Source: Paracoccus salsus (GTDB lineage: Bacteria; Pseudomonadota; Alphaproteobacteria; Rhodobacterales; Rhodobacteraceae). Taken from it: a stretch of DNA of 64,000 bases. The stretch is from the NCBI RefSeq assembly GCF_021556615.1, contig NZ_JAKGGD010000002.1:496001-560000 (forward strand), read 5' to 3'. Made by a program: the position numbers and the translations under genes. This document shows, one piece after another, positions 1-9,460 of the stretch (position 1 is its first letter; the number at the start of each line of letters is the position of its first letter). The notes below the pieces were generated by a model. It was given only the letters and a program-made list of their open reading frames with translations. It searched no databases and had not been told where the DNA came from.

Positions 1-1
1 G

Positions 2-664
2 ACCTGCGTCGAGGCAACCCGCGCGGAAACGATGGAGATCGTGCAGTCCTATGCGGATGCCGGTATCCGCGAGATCGTGGCGCTGCGGGGCGATGCGCCC
101 AAAGGCGCGGACCGTTTCACAACCCATCCCGATGGATTCGCGAATTCGGTCGAACTGATCGAAGCGATCGCGGCTCGCGGCGACATGACCATCCGCGTCG
201 GCGCCTATCCCGAACCGCATCCCGACAGCGCCGACACGGATGCCGATGTGGCATGGCTGAAGCGCAAGATCGACGCCGGCGCGTCCAGTGCGATCACGCA
301 GTTCTTCTTTGAGCCGGAAACATTCTTCCGGTTCCGCGACAAATGCGTCAGGGCCGGCATCGACGCGCCGATCATTCCCGGCATCCTGCCCATCCAGGGC
401 TGGGCCGGCGCAAAGCGGTTCGCACAAGGATGCGGAACGCAGATCCCGCAATGGGCCGAGGATGCCTTCGCGGACGCCATCCGCGATGGCGGCGACGGGG
501 AACGCCTGCTGGCAACGGCGATCTGTACGGAACTGTGCGACACGCTGATCGAGGGCGGCGTGGACCGGCTGCATTTCTACACGCTGAACCGCCCCGAGAT
601 GACCCGCGATGTCTGCGCTGCGCTTGGGGTCCAGCCGCGCCGGCAACTGGAAGCGGTGGCCTGA
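2..664 (+). CDS. metF: Methylenetetrahydrofolate reductase, 3' part (5' end outside window)
   Basis: MetF reduces 5,10-methylenetetrahydrofolate to 5-methyltetrahydrofolate with FAD, supplying methyl groups for methionine synthesis in the cytosol. The open frame runs in from the first bases of the window, so the true start is upstream; the ATG at 32 is internal. Family signatures are TCVEATRAE, then AGIREIVALRGDAP (folate/FAD barrel), SAITQFFFEPETFFRF, and IIPGILPIQ. The C-terminus ends with HFYTLNRPEMTRDVCAALG, typical of the short bacterial enzyme of about 290-300 residues, so roughly two thirds of the protein is present. It converges on the next gene with only three bases between the stop codons. 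No terminator is obvious in that space. The identification is firm. Confidence 0.95.
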   Translation, partial: TCVEATRAETMEIVQSYADAGIREIVALRGDAPKGADRFTTHPDGFANSVELIEAIAARGDMTIRVGAYPEPHPDSADTDADVAWLKRKIDAGASSAITQFFFEPETFFRFRDKCVRAGIDAPIIPGILPIQGWAGAKRFAQGCGTQIPQWAEDAFADAIRDGGDGERLLATAICTELCDTLIEGGVDRLHFYTLNRPEMTRDVCAALGVQPRRQLEAVA

Positions 665-667
665 CCG

Positions 668-1795
668 TCAGGCTCGCCGGACCCCGATATCGGGGTCGGC
701 GTCATCGCGCGGCTCCTCGATGTCGGGTCCGGCCGCTGCCCGAAGCCGAAGAAAGCCGCGACGCGGCCGTTTCCGTTCATCCTCTGCGGCCAGATGCCCG
801 ACCAGCAACGCCGGCCCTGGATAGCTGTCGCGATCGACGCTGGAATGCAGCGCCTCGGTGTCGAAACGCCCGGACATGCGCGGCGCGCGCGCCAGAAACG
901 CCTTGCCCCAGAATCGCCATGAGCCGATCGGTGGCGCGGTCGGATCGCAGGGGAACTGGTCGCGCCACCCACTCGGCAGCGGCAAGCCAACCGATTCCGC
1001 ACGCCCCAGCATCCAGACAAGCGGAATGTTGGCAAGCGGGCGGGCAAATTCCAGGCCCCGCAGCTGACCCCCGATATCGGCATGCGCGCCGCGAAACCAG
1101 GTCTGTTCGATCCGCTCGGCCAGGCAGTTGTCATCCCACAGGATCGGGGCGAAGGCCGCCCGCGTCTCGTCCAGCGCCAGCGCCTGGAAGCCATGCTCGA
1201 CCTCGGCCACCAGATGGGCGTCGTGAAAGCGGAAACGCGGCTCGGCGAGCATCCACAGAAACGGCAGGCGCACCCCGAACGCCGTGACGGTATCGAAACA
1301 GCCCACCATCCGGATCGGTGCCGCCGGCCAGCAGCGCCTGGCGCGAAACCGCGCCATGTATTTCTCCGAGCCACCATTGCGGTAATAGTTCCAGGCGGTG
1401 CGGGTGTTGCGTTCGGTCGCGGCCTCGGCGCGCAACAGCCCGACCCGACCGATCATGCCCGTCAGGCTGCGCACCGCGAAAGCGCCGCGCGAATAGCCGA
1501 TGAGGAAGATCAGATCCCCCTTGCGATAGCCCGAGGCCAGCCAGCCATATGCGTCGATGATGCGCCGTTCCAGCGCGCGCCCCATCGCAAGCTCCGGCAG
1601 GGTGCGCAACTTGTTCCATTGCTGGCCCATGCCGTAATGCAGCCTCAGTCGCGGTCGGGGCGAAGGCAGCTCGCCCATCGCCCCGCTCAGCAATGCATGG
1701 ATGCGCCCGATCGAACTGCGACGCCCTTCGGCGAGCGAGGCGAAGGTGCCGTCCATCAGCACCACGTGGATCGTGATTGGGCGATTCTGTAACAT
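668..1795 (-). CDS. DUF2235 / Tle1-like alpha/beta-hydrolase domain protein
   Basis: A 375-residue protein of the DUF2235 family, which includes the catalytic domain of Tle1-type phospholipase effectors. The nucleophile elbow GYSRG lies at residues 100-104 (Ser102) and is followed by AFAVRSLTGMIGRVGL, a typical DUF2235 helix. Later segments (GCFDTVTAFGVR, RFRFHDAHLVAEVEHGFQALALDE, WFRGAHADIGGQ) match the conserved core, with HADIGG probably carrying the catalytic His. There is no signal peptide, no VgrG/PAAR partner and no immunity gene nearby. A stand-alone cytosolic esterase or lipase is therefore as likely as a secreted effector. It converges with metF, and the next gene upstream (a PLP decarboxylase) is on the same strand 35 bp away. 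Substrate unknown. Confidence 0.8.
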   Translation of the reverse strand: MLQNRPITIHVVLMDGTFASLAEGRRSSIGRIHALLSGAMGELPSPRPRLRLHYGMGQQWNKLRTLPELAMGRALERRIIDAYGWLASGYRKGDLIFLIGYSRGAFAVRSLTGMIGRVGLLRAEAATERNTRTAWNYYRNGGSEKYMARFRARRCWPAAPIRMVGCFDTVTAFGVRLPFLWMLAEPRFRFHDAHLVAEVEHGFQALALDETRAAFAPILWDDNCLAERIEQTWFRGAHADIGGQLRGLEFARPLANIPLVWMLGRAESVGLPLPSGWRDQFPCDPTAPPIGSWRFWGKAFLARAPRMSGRFDTEALHSSVDRDSYPGPALLVGHLAAEDERKRPRRGFLRLRAAAGPDIEEPRDDADPDIGVRRA

Positions 1796-1830
1796 CGTCC
1801 CAAGGCTAGCATGGCTGTCTTAGAAATTGG

Positions 1831-2985
1831 TTAGCCCAGGGACAGGACTGTCGCATTCGTCATTGCGCCGAATCCGTTGAAGCGCGTGTTGGTGACGGTG
1901 GAATACGCCCCTGCACCGTGGAATATGACGTAATCCCCCTCGGCGATGTCGGCAGGCATGCCCAGTTCGCCGGGCAGCCGGTCAACGGAATCGCAGGTCG
2001 GCCCGAAGATCACCCGGCCCGATCGTTCTGCGTCGCGCGGCCTGCCTTGCGGAGTGAGGACCTCGATCCGGTCAAGATTGCCGACGATGGGCAGTTCGGC
2101 GAGCCCGCCATACACGCCGTCATTCAGGAATATGCTTGCGCCGTCACGGATGCCCTTGACGCGGGTGATCAGCGAAAAGGCGTCGGCGCACAGGCCGCGA
2201 CCCGGCTCGCAGACCAGCGCCGGAGCGTCGTCTCCGAAGCTTTCGGCAACGGTATCCGCGATCTCGCTGAAGATCGCGCCAAGATCAGGATCCACGCCGG
2301 CGACACGATGCGAGGGAAATCCGCCACCCACATTCAGCCGCCTCGCCGGCACCCCGGCCATGTCGCAAATCTCGCGCGCAACGCGGATGTAGCTTTCCCA
2401 TGCGATCGGATCGACGCACTGGGTTCCCGGATGGAAGGTCAGCGACGGAATATAGCCGCGCTCTGCCACCAGCCCCAGCAACTCGGCCGCAAGCTCGGGC
2501 GTGGCCCCGAATTTCGAACCGAAATCATAGACCGCGCCCAGGACCGGCAGCTTGAAGCGCGGCGAGATCTCGACGCCTTGATCGCCGACCCGGGTCGGCA
2601 CCATCTCGAAAAGCTTTTCCAGTTCGCTGCGGCTGTCCACCGACCACGAGGTGATTCCGGCCTGCACGGCATGGGCAATCTCGGACCGGGCGCGAACCGG
2701 GTTGTGATAATGGCGCGCGGCCTGCGGCGCCATGCGCCCGATCAGGTCGATCTCGAAGGGCGAGGCCACATCGAAGCCGCGAATGCCCGCCGTCACCAGG
2801 TTCTGGATCACCGCCTCGTCCGGGTTCGACTTGACGGCGTAGGTCACAAGACCGGGGAAACCGTCCAGAAACTGCCTGGCCCGCTCTTGCAAGGCGGTCG
2901 GCGCGAACACCATCACCGGATCCTCTGGCTGAAGATGGCGGATGAGGTCGGCCGGATTGCTCCAGACGGTCTTGTGATGTCCCAT
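1831..2985 (-). CDS. PLP-dependent ornithine/lysine decarboxylase (alanine-racemase fold)
   Basis: A 384-residue fold-type III decarboxylase of the eukaryotic-like ornithine decarboxylase group, which makes putrescine (or cadaverine) for polyamine synthesis. The PLP lysine is Lys52 in TYAVKSNP. The phosphate-binding glycine loop is GGGFP near 220-224, and CEPGRGLCAD (Glu260) binds the pyridine ring. Cys331 in GPTCDSVDRL is the active-site cysteine contributed across the dimer. Length fits the bacterial short form (about 380-400). It is transcribed divergently from an Lrp/AsnC-type regulator across a 144-bp intergenic region, a layout suggesting that the regulator controls it. Ornithine versus lysine or diaminopimelate preference cannot be settled by eye; the CDS motif and overall length favour ornithine. 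Confidence 0.88.
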   Translation of the reverse strand: MGHHKTVWSNPADLIRHLQPEDPVMVFAPTALQERARQFLDGFPGLVTYAVKSNPDEAVIQNLVTAGIRGFDVASPFEIDLIGRMAPQAARHYHNPVRARSEIAHAVQAGITSWSVDSRSELEKLFEMVPTRVGDQGVEISPRFKLPVLGAVYDFGSKFGATPELAAELLGLVAERGYIPSLTFHPGTQCVDPIAWESYIRVAREICDMAGVPARRLNVGGGFPSHRVAGVDPDLGAIFSEIADTVAESFGDDAPALVCEPGRGLCADAFSLITRVKGIRDGASIFLNDGVYGGLAELPIVGNLDRIEVLTPQGRPRDAERSGRVIFGPTCDSVDRLPGELGMPADIAEGDYVIFHGAGAYSTVTNTRFNGFGAMTNATVLSLG

Positions 2986-3129
2986 TCATGGTCCTTTCCT
3001 ACGGTCAGTCAGGGCGGATCGGGGGCAGAAGGCCCAAAACCCAGAATGGCGCTTTTGAGTTCCAGTTTCATCAATGAAAAGGATAGATTTGCCCTGTCGC
3101 GCGGTTAATATGCCGGAACTGGTGGCGAT

Positions 3130-3588
3130 TTGACGAAACAGGCTGGGGCAATGGCAGTGGACGATCTGGACCAAAGCATTCTAGCCCAGCTGGCGCAGGA
3201 CGCGCGGATGTCGGTGGCCATGCTGGCTCGGCGGCTGAAGGTGGCGCGGTCGACTGTCCAGGCGCGCCTGGAGCGGCTGGAAAGCTCGGGCGCGATCGCG
3301 GGCTATACGCTGCGGCTTGGCGAAACGGCGCGGCTGTCGCTGATCCGCACCACCGTGCTTCTGGTGATCGAACCGCGCAGCCTTCCGGGCATTCTGGCCC
3401 GGTTGCGGACCATGCCCCAGGTCGAACGCATTCACACCACCAGCGGCCGCGTCGACCTGCTGCTGCAATTGGGAACGTCTTCGACCGCGCAGCTTGACGA
3501 CATTCTGGACCGGATCGGGGGGATCGAAGGCGTCCGGTCATCGGAAAGCCTGATCCACCTGTCCACCAAGCTGGACCGTGCGGTCTGA
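3130..3588 (+). CDS. Lrp/AsnC family transcriptional regulator
   Basis: A 152-residue feast/famine regulator. The N-terminal winged helix-turn-helix (LDQSILAQLAQDARMSVAMLARRL then VARSTVQARLERLESSGAIAGYTL) is followed by an alpha/beta RAM domain that binds amino acids and makes octamers. The frame opens at a TTG at 3130, preceded by GGTGG at a workable distance. An in-frame ATG at 3151 gives 145 residues starting MAVDDLDQ and is an equally reasonable start. The gene is divergent from the ornithine decarboxylase-like gene, so ligand-dependent control of that gene is a natural inference. It converges on the HxlR gene with only 3 bp between them. Confidence 0.9.
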   Translation: MTKQAGAMAVDDLDQSILAQLAQDARMSVAMLARRLKVARSTVQARLERLESSGAIAGYTLRLGETARLSLIRTTVLLVIEPRSLPGILARLRTMPQVERIHTTSGRVDLLLQLGTSSTAQLDDILDRIGGIEGVRSSESLIHLSTKLDRAV

Positions 3589-3591
3589 CAC

Positions 3592-4242
3592 TCAGCGAAG
3601 GCTGAACAGGCCCACGAAGCCCTGCGCCGCGCCGCCGTTGCCCGACAGCGAGATCACGCCTTGCGCCGCCAGATCCTGCAAGCTTTCGCGACCATAGACC
3701 GCCCGCGCCAGCGCGTTGCCTTCACCATCCAGGATGAAATCGGCGCCGGCGGGCTGCGCGGCCTCGACGCGCAGGATGCCGTCGCCTGCCAACCGCAGGA
3801 CAAAGCTCTCCGGTCCCGACCGGAACCCGGCGGACACCTGCCAGCCCTGCGCCGCAGCCGAGTCGATCATCGCCGTCATCGAAATCATCAACGCCGTCGG
3901 ACTGATGAACCGGCGCGGATCATGGCCGGGATGCGTCGCCCCCCAGCGACACATGGCCTGCAAGACCGGCAGCAGGTCGCGCCCTGACGCGGTCAGGGCA
4001 TAGACGCCCAGATCGTCATCATGCATCACGACCCCGGCCTGCGCCAGCTGCCCCAGCCGCTGCGTCAGGACGCTGGCCGTGACCCCTGGCAGGCCGGCAC
4101 GGATCACCTGAAAACGCTTGGGCCTCAGCATCAGCTCGCGCACGACAAGCAGGGCCCAACGGTCGCCGATCACATTCAGCGCGTGGGCCGCAAGGCAGCC
4201 CTCGTCATAGCGGATGCGCGCGGTCTTGCCTGCTTCGGTCAC
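3592..4242 (-). CDS. HxlR family winged-helix regulator
   Basis: A 216-residue regulator. Residues about 10-95 form the HxlR winged helix: CLAAHALNVIGDRWALLVVRELML, then RFQVIRAGLPGVTASVLTQRLGQL and the wing VMHDDDLGVYALTASGRDL. The remaining about 110 residues form a C-terminal sterol-carrier-like domain (FVLRLAGDGILRVEAA, then ADFILDGEGNALARAVYG), a known arrangement in longer HxlR proteins. It is divergent, with a 77-bp gap, from the tandem DUF1428 gene, which is the obvious candidate target. No clear palindrome was found in that gap. Confidence 0.88.
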   Translation of the reverse strand: MTEAGKTARIRYDEGCLAAHALNVIGDRWALLVVRELMLRPKRFQVIRAGLPGVTASVLTQRLGQLAQAGVVMHDDDLGVYALTASGRDLLPVLQAMCRWGATHPGHDPRRFISPTALMISMTAMIDSAAAQGWQVSAGFRSGPESFVLRLAGDGILRVEAAQPAGADFILDGEGNALARAVYGRESLQDLAAQGVISLSGNGGAAQGFVGLFSLR

Positions 4243-4319
4243 GCACTCATGGTATTGGTTGCTTTTTCATACCGCAAGCCTCATGCTTCGATCCAGCGAG
4301 CATCCGGGGGGAGGGTGGA

Positions 4320-5039
4320 ATGAGCTATTATACGGGCTTTGTCGCGGCCGTGCCGAATGCCAGCAAGCAGGCCTATATCGATCATGCCAAGGCCGCCTGG
4401 CCCATGTTCAGCAAGCGCGGCGCACGGCGGATGGTCGAATGCTGGGGCGAGGATGTCCCGCACGGCACGCTGACCGATTTCCATCGCGCCACACAGGCAC
4501 GGCAGGACGAGACGCCGGTCTTCTCGTGGATCGAATGGCCTGACCGTGCGACCGCCGATGCGGCCTGGCAGTCGATCATGGAAGACCCGCAGATGCAGGC
4601 CATGGGCGAGATGCCCTTTGATGGCAACAGGATGTTCTGGGGCGCATTCAGCCCGATCGTCGAGGACGGCGAAAGCCAGCCCGGCCGCTATGTTCAGGGC
4701 TTCGTTCTGGCCGCCCGGGCCGACATGAAACAGGCCTATATCGACATGGCGCGCAGCGCGTCGCAGATGTTTCGCGATCACGGCGCCACATATCAGATCG
4801 AATGCTGGGGCGAGGATGTTCCGCACGGAAAGCTGACCGATTTCTACCGCGCCGCCGATGCCCAGGAGGGCGAAGTGCCGCTGTTCTCATGGATCGAATG
4901 GCCGGATCGGGCGACCTGCGACACAGCCGCCCGCAAGATGGAGGCCGAGATGGCCGATTTCCAGATGCCGGCCGAGATGCCGTTCGACGGCAAGCGGATG
5001 TTCTGGGGCGGTTTCTCACCCATCCTGGACCAGGGCTGA
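4320..5039 (+). CDS. Tandem DUF1428 domain protein
   Basis: A 239-residue protein made of two consecutive DUF1428 domains (about residues 1-118 and 119-239), a dimeric alpha/beta-barrel (ferredoxin-like) family of unknown function. Each half has the same ordered marks: YV/TGFV, KQAYIDHAKAAW versus KQAYIDMARSAS, ECWGEDVPHG, TDFHRA versus TDFYRA, FSWIEWPDRAT, and EMPFDGNRMFWG versus EMPFDGKRMFWG. Single-domain members are about 115-120 residues, so this looks like an internal duplication or fusion that builds the dimer in one chain. GGGGGGAGGG precedes the ATG, giving a strong ribosome-binding site. The neighbour is a divergent HxlR regulator. The biochemical role is not known. Confidence 0.85.
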   Translation: MSYYTGFVAAVPNASKQAYIDHAKAAWPMFSKRGARRMVECWGEDVPHGTLTDFHRATQARQDETPVFSWIEWPDRATADAAWQSIMEDPQMQAMGEMPFDGNRMFWGAFSPIVEDGESQPGRYVQGFVLAARADMKQAYIDMARSASQMFRDHGATYQIECWGEDVPHGKLTDFYRAADAQEGEVPLFSWIEWPDRATCDTAARKMEAEMADFQMPAEMPFDGKRMFWGGFSPILDQG

Positions 5040-5206
5040 GGACACCGCCGATGCGCACCGGTGGCGCCTGTGCAGGCCTGTGCGCCGCGATTCCGTCACC
5101 TTTTCCCGTTCAGGACCTGATCCCCGACGGTTTCCTCTGGCCGCTGCATCTTGGCCTTTGCGTGCCCATTCGTTAAGCCATTCCCCAAGCAAGGGGATCT
5201 GCCAGC

Positions 5207-8200
5207 ATGACGATGGACAAGAGTTTTGACGCCAGGGCCGCCGAGGCCCGCATCAGCGCCGAATGGGAACGCGCCAACGCCTTCGCGGCCGGGGCCAATG
5301 CCTCGCGCGGCGAAAGCTTCAGCGTGATGATCCCGCCTCCCAACGTGACCGGCAGCCTGCATATCGGCCACGCCTTCAACAACACGTTGCAGGACATCCT
5401 CGTGCGCTGGCACCGGATGCGGGGCTTCGACACGCTGTGGCAGCCGGGCCAGGACCATGCCGGCATCGCGACCCAGATGGTGGTCGAACGGCAGATGGCG
5501 CTGCGCGGCGAGCCGGACCGGCGCGAGATCGGCCGCGATGCCTTTGTCGAAAAGATCTGGGCATGGAAACAGGAATCCGGCGACACGATCATCAACCAGT
5601 TGAAGCGTCTGGGTGCGTCCTGCGACTGGTCCCGGAACGCCTTCACGATGTCCGGCGCCCCCAGCGCACCGGCGGGGGAGGACGGCAATTTCCACGACGC
5701 GGTGATCCGGGTTTTTGTCGACCTCTACGACAAGGGCATCATCTATCGCGGCAAGCGGCTGGTGAACTGGGACCCGCATTTCGAGACGGCAATCAGCGAT
5801 CTGGAGGTCGAGAACCGCGAAGTGCAGGGCCATATGTGGCATTTCAGGTACCCGCTGGCCGATGGCGAGACCTATGACTATGTCGAACGCGACGCGGACG
5901 GCAACGTCACCCTGCGCGAGACGCGCGACTATATCAGCATCGCCACCACCCGTCCCGAAACCATGCTGGGCGACGGCGCGGTGGCGGTTCACCCGGACGA
6001 TGCGCGCTACGCCCCCATCGTCGGCAAGCTGTGCGAAATTCCGGTCGGGCCGAAGGCGCATCGCCGCCTGATCCCGATCATCACCGACGACTATCCCGAC
6101 CCCGATTTCGGCTCGGGCGCGGTCAAGATCACCGGCGCACATGATTTCAACGATCATGGTGTGGCGACTCGCAACGGCATCCCGCTTTACGCGCTGATGG
6201 ACGGCAGGGGCGCGATGCGCGAGGACGGCCTGTCCTACGAGGAAAGCGCAGCCATCGCCACGCGCGCCGCGAAAGGCGAGGATGTGGGCGACGTGTCGGC
6301 CGTCAACCTCGTGCCCACCGATCTGCGCGGGCTGGACCGCTATGACGCCCGCAAGCGGGTGATCGAGGCGATCACGGAAGAAGGGCTGGCGGTCACCGAC
6401 GCCGAGGGCAACCCGGTGGTCGAATCGAAGCGGATCGTTCAGCCATTCGGCGACCGCTCGGGCGTGGTGATCGAACCGATGCTCACCGATCAGTGGTTTG
6501 TCGACACGCAGCGCATTGTCGGCCCCGCGCTGGCTGCTGTCCGCGACGACCGGACCCGGATCCTGCCCGAGCAACACAAGAAGGTCTATTTCCACTGGCT
6601 CGAGAATATCGAGCCCTGGACGATCAGCCGCCAGCTTTGGTGGGGACATCAGATCCCGGTCTGGTACGGGCTCGACCTCAGGATCGAGAACTTCGTCGAT
6701 GACGAGGGCGATGGTGCGCTGGACGAGGTCGAGATGTTCGGCCTGCTGGTGGACGGGCTGGTCCATACCGGCCGCCGCCAGCATTGCGCCGCAACCTTCG
6801 AGGCGGTCCGGAAGAAGTTCCGGGACGACATCGCCGGGCTGCCGCAGCCGCTGGAAATCAGCCGCGTGGTCGAGGTCGCGGACCGCGAGGCCGCCATCGA
6901 CCTGCTGTCGCAAAGCCTGGCCGACTACACGCTGTCGCAGGACCCGACCCATCTGGTCTATCCGGTCTGGCGCGATCCCGATGTCCTGGACACCTGGTTC
7001 AGCAGCGGCCTGTGGCCGATCGGCACGCTTGGCTGGCCCGAAGACACTCCCGAAATGCGGAAATACTTTCCGACCGACGTGCTGGTGACCGGCTTCGACA
7101 TCATCTTCTTCTGGGTCGCCCGAATGATGATGATGCAGCTTGAGGTGGTGGGGGACGTGCCCTTCCACACCGTCTATGTCCACGGCCTGGTGCGCGACGA
7201 GAAGGGCGCGAAGATGTCGAAGTCGAAGGGCAACGTCATCGACCCGCTGACCCTGATCGACGAATATGGCGCCGACGCGCTGCGTTTCACGCTGACCAGC
7301 ATGGCCGCGATGGGCCGCGACCCCAGGCTGGGTCCGAAACATGTCGAGGCGAACCGCAACTTCGTCACCAAGATCTGGAACGCCACCCGCTTTGCCGAAA
7401 TGAACGGCGTGCGTGGCGGCGGCGCCCGTCCCGAACCGCAGCACACGGTGAACCGCTGGATCATCGGAGAGGTCGCGCATATCCGCCAGGCCACGGACGC
7501 GGCGCTTGAAACCTATCGCTTCAACGACGCGGCAACCGGTCTTTACGCCTTTGTCTGGGGCAAGGTCTGCGACTGGTATGTGGAATTCGCCAAGCCGCTT
7601 TTCGATGGCCCCGAGGCCGAGGAAACCCGCGCCACGATGGGCTGGGTCCTGGACCAGTGCTATCTGATGCTGCACCCGATCATGCCCTTCGTGACCGAAG
7701 AGCTGTGGGCGCTGACTGGCGATCGCGGCAGGATGCTGGTCCATGGCGACTGGCCGGACTATGGCGACGAACTGATCGACCCCGCCGCCGACCGGCAGAT
7801 GAACTGGGTGATCGCGGTGATCGAGGGGCTTCGCTCGGCTCGCGCGCAGATGGGCGTGCCGGCCGGGGCAAGGCTGGACCTGATCGTCACCGAGGCCGAC
7901 GAAGCCGCGCGGACGGCCCTCGCCGCGAACGGCCCGCTGATCGAACGGCTGGCGCGCGTGAACCCGGCCCGGGACGGCGTGGCAGCGAAGGGAATGATCT
8001 CGGTCGCCGCGCAGGGCGCCAGCTTCGCGCTGCCGATCGAAGACGTCATCGACGTGGCGGCCGAGACGGCGCGGCTGGAAAAGTCCCGGGCCAAGGCCCG
8101 CAAGGACGCCGACGGGCTGAAGGCCCGCCTGTCGAACCCGAAATTCGTCGCGAACGCCGAGCCCGAGGTGATCGACGAGACGCGCGACAAGCTCGCCGCG

Positions 8201-8257
8201 CTGGAGGATGACATCGCCCGGCTGCAGACGGCACTGGCGCAGCTGGCGGCGATGTGA
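5207..8257 (+). CDS. valS: Valine--tRNA ligase
   Basis: A 1,016-residue class Ia aminoacyl-tRNA synthetase that charges tRNA-Val in the cytosol. The HIGH motif is at residues 52-55 ([10 protein letters not shown]) and KMSKS at 669-673. Between them lie the CP1 editing domain (with [17 protein letters not shown]) and [11 protein letters not shown], then [13 protein letters not shown]. The C-terminal anticodon domain is followed by the usual coiled-coil tail ([18 protein letters not shown] and onward). The protein is longer than most ValRS because of about 90 extra residues between [11 protein letters not shown] and the DTWFSS motif. This looks like a clade-specific insertion rather than a defect, since the frame is intact. 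It stands alone on this strand. Confidence 0.98.
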   Translation: MTMDKSFDARAAEARISAEWERANAFAAGANASRGESFSVMIPPPNVTGSLHIGHAFNNTLQDILVRWHRMRGFDTLWQPGQDHAGIATQMVVERQMALRGEPDRREIGRDAFVEKIWAWKQESGDTIINQLKRLGASCDWSRNAFTMSGAPSAPAGEDGNFHDAVIRVFVDLYDKGIIYRGKRLVNWDPHFETAISDLEVENREVQGHMWHFRYPLADGETYDYVERDADGNVTLRETRDYISIATTRPETMLGDGAVAVHPDDARYAPIVGKLCEIPVGPKAHRRLIPIITDDYPDPDFGSGAVKITGAHDFNDHGVATRNGIPLYALMDGRGAMREDGLSYEESAAIATRAAKGEDVGDVSAVNLVPTDLRGLDRYDARKRVIEAITEEGLAVTDAEGNPVVESKRIVQPFGDRSGVVIEPMLTDQWFVDTQRIVGPALAAVRDDRTRILPEQHKKVYFHWLENIEPWTISRQLWWGHQIPVWYGLDLRIENFVDDEGDGALDEVEMFGLLVDGLVHTGRRQHCAATFEAVRKKFRDDIAGLPQPLEISRVVEVADREAAIDLLSQSLADYTLSQDPTHLVYPVWRDPDVLDTWFSSGLWPIGTLGWPEDTPEMRKYFPTDVLVTGFDIIFFWVARMMMMQLEVVGDVPFHTVYVHGLVRDEKGAKMSKSKGNVIDPLTLIDEYGADALRFTLTSMAAMGRDPRLGPKHVEANRNFVTKIWNATRFAEMNGVRGGGARPEPQHTVNRWIIGEVAHIRQATDAALETYRFNDAATGLYAFVWGKVCDWYVEFAKPLFDGPEAEETRATMGWVLDQCYLMLHPIMPFVTEELWALTGDRGRMLVHGDWPDYGDELIDPAADRQMNWVIAVIEGLRSARAQMGVPAGARLDLIVTEADEAARTALAANGPLIERLARVNPARDGVAAKGMISVAAQGASFALPIEDVIDVAAETARLEKSRAKARKDADGLKARLSNPKFVANAEPEVIDETRDKLAALEDDIARLQTALAQLAAM

Positions 8258-8284
8258 CCCTGTCCCGCCGGGCCCGGCGCCGCT

Positions 8285-9394
8285 TCACGCGGGGCCGAGC
8301 CGGGCCAGCACGCGCGGCAGCGCATCTTCCAGCGCGTCCAGCTCGGCCGAAGGGCCGCAACTGATGCGGATGCAGCGATCCAGCGGGGCGACGCCCGGCA
8401 TGCGGACGAAGATGCCCTCGGCCTCCAGCGCCGCGACCAGCGCGCGGGCATGGTCGCCGTCGGCCCCGGTGTCCAGCGCCACGAAGTTCGTCGCCGAGGG
8501 CAGCGCGGTCAAACCGTTCATGGCGCCGATTCGTCCGATGCGGTCGCGCGCGGCGGCCATGTTGGCCACGACATGCGCCAGCCAGTCCTGATCGCCCAGC
8601 GCCGCCAGCGCGCCCGCCTGCGCGATACGGTTCACCCCGAAATGATTGCGGATGCGCTCGAATCCGGCGATCAGGTCGGGATGCCCGATCGCATAGCCGA
8701 TCCGGGCACCCGCCAGCCCGTAGGCCTTGGAAAAGGTCCGCATGCGGATCACACGCGGATCATCGGCTGAAATCCGCGGCAGAGCCTCGGCGGGCGCGAA
8801 CTCGATATAGGCCTCGTCCAGAACCAGCAACGTGTCCTTTGGCAGGCTGTCAAGCATCCCCCGGATCGCCGCGCCCGAATGCCAGGACCCCATCGGATTG
8901 TCGGGATTGGCCAGATAGACCAGCCGCGCGCCGCTGTCATGCGCGCGCGCCGCAAGCGCCGCGAGGTCCTCGCTATCGTCGCGATAAGGGACCTTGTGCA
9001 GCACCCCGCCAAAGCCTGCGACATGATAGTTGAAGGTCGGATAGGCGCCGTCCGAAGTCACCACCGCATCCCCCGGTGCGACCATCAGCCGGACCAGATT
9101 GCCCAGCAGCGCGTCCACGCCTTCGCCCACGGTGACGCTGCCCACCGGAATTGCGAGATGGGCGGACAAGGCTTGCAGCAGATCGTGGCTGGTGGAATCG
9201 CCATATTGCCAGATCTCGGGCACCGCCGCCCGCATCGCCGCAATCGCCGCCGGGCTGGGTCCGAAGCCGTTCTCGTTCGCGCCCAGCCTCGCCGCGAAGC
9301 GTCGGCCAAGGCGGCGTTGCAATGTCTCGGGACCGACAAAGGGCACGGTGGCAGGCAAGGCTGCGGGAATCGGGGCGAAGGGCGGTATCTTCAT
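8285..9394 (-). CDS. Class I/II aminotransferase, histidinol-phosphate aminotransferase-like
   Basis: A 369-residue fold-type I PLP enzyme. HisC-like marks are GANENGFGPSP near 38-48, YLANPDNPMGSW (the NPxNPxG loop), VLDEAYIEF (the Asp contacting PLP N1) and TFSKAYGLAGARIGYA, with Lys223 as the Schiff-base lysine. The C-terminal RISCG segment carries the substrate carboxylate arginine. It converts histidinol phosphate or a related amino acid with 2-oxoglutarate. No other his genes are near, so it may be a paralogue with a different substrate, for example aromatic amino acids. It converges with valS. A stand-alone RAM-domain protein and a MATE exporter lie upstream on the same strand. Confidence 0.85.
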   Translation of the reverse strand: MKIPPFAPIPAALPATVPFVGPETLQRRLGRRFAARLGANENGFGPSPAAIAAMRAAVPEIWQYGDSTSHDLLQALSAHLAIPVGSVTVGEGVDALLGNLVRLMVAPGDAVVTSDGAYPTFNYHVAGFGGVLHKVPYRDDSEDLAALAARAHDSGARLVYLANPDNPMGSWHSGAAIRGMLDSLPKDTLLVLDEAYIEFAPAEALPRISADDPRVIRMRTFSKAYGLAGARIGYAIGHPDLIAGFERIRNHFGVNRIAQAGALAALGDQDWLAHVVANMAAARDRIGRIGAMNGLTALPSATNFVALDTGADGDHARALVAALEAEGIFVRMPGVAPLDRCIRISCGPSAELDALEDALPRVLARLGPA

Positions 9395-9460
9395 GGCCCC
9401 GATTGGTCGCCGATTTCGCCGCCACCCGCAAGCGTCAGGCGACCGCGGCCTCGGGGTCGA

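Noticed and set aside
668..1795. Type VI secretion effector with immunity partner
   Set aside because: The DUF2235 catalytic domain is present, but there is no VgrG, PAAR, Hcp or lipoprotein immunity gene nearby, so only the domain assignment is kept.
6650..6960. Extra segment in valS between [11 protein letters not shown] and DTWFSS as an intein or insertion element
   Set aside because: It is short (about 90 residues), in frame, without intein splice motifs, and has normal codon use; a lineage-specific insertion is more likely.
5096..7744. 882-codon minus-strand frame opposite valS
   Set aside because: Shadow of valS: His/Arg/Asp-rich translation without domains, while the plus strand encodes a full ValRS with HIGH and KMSKS motifs.
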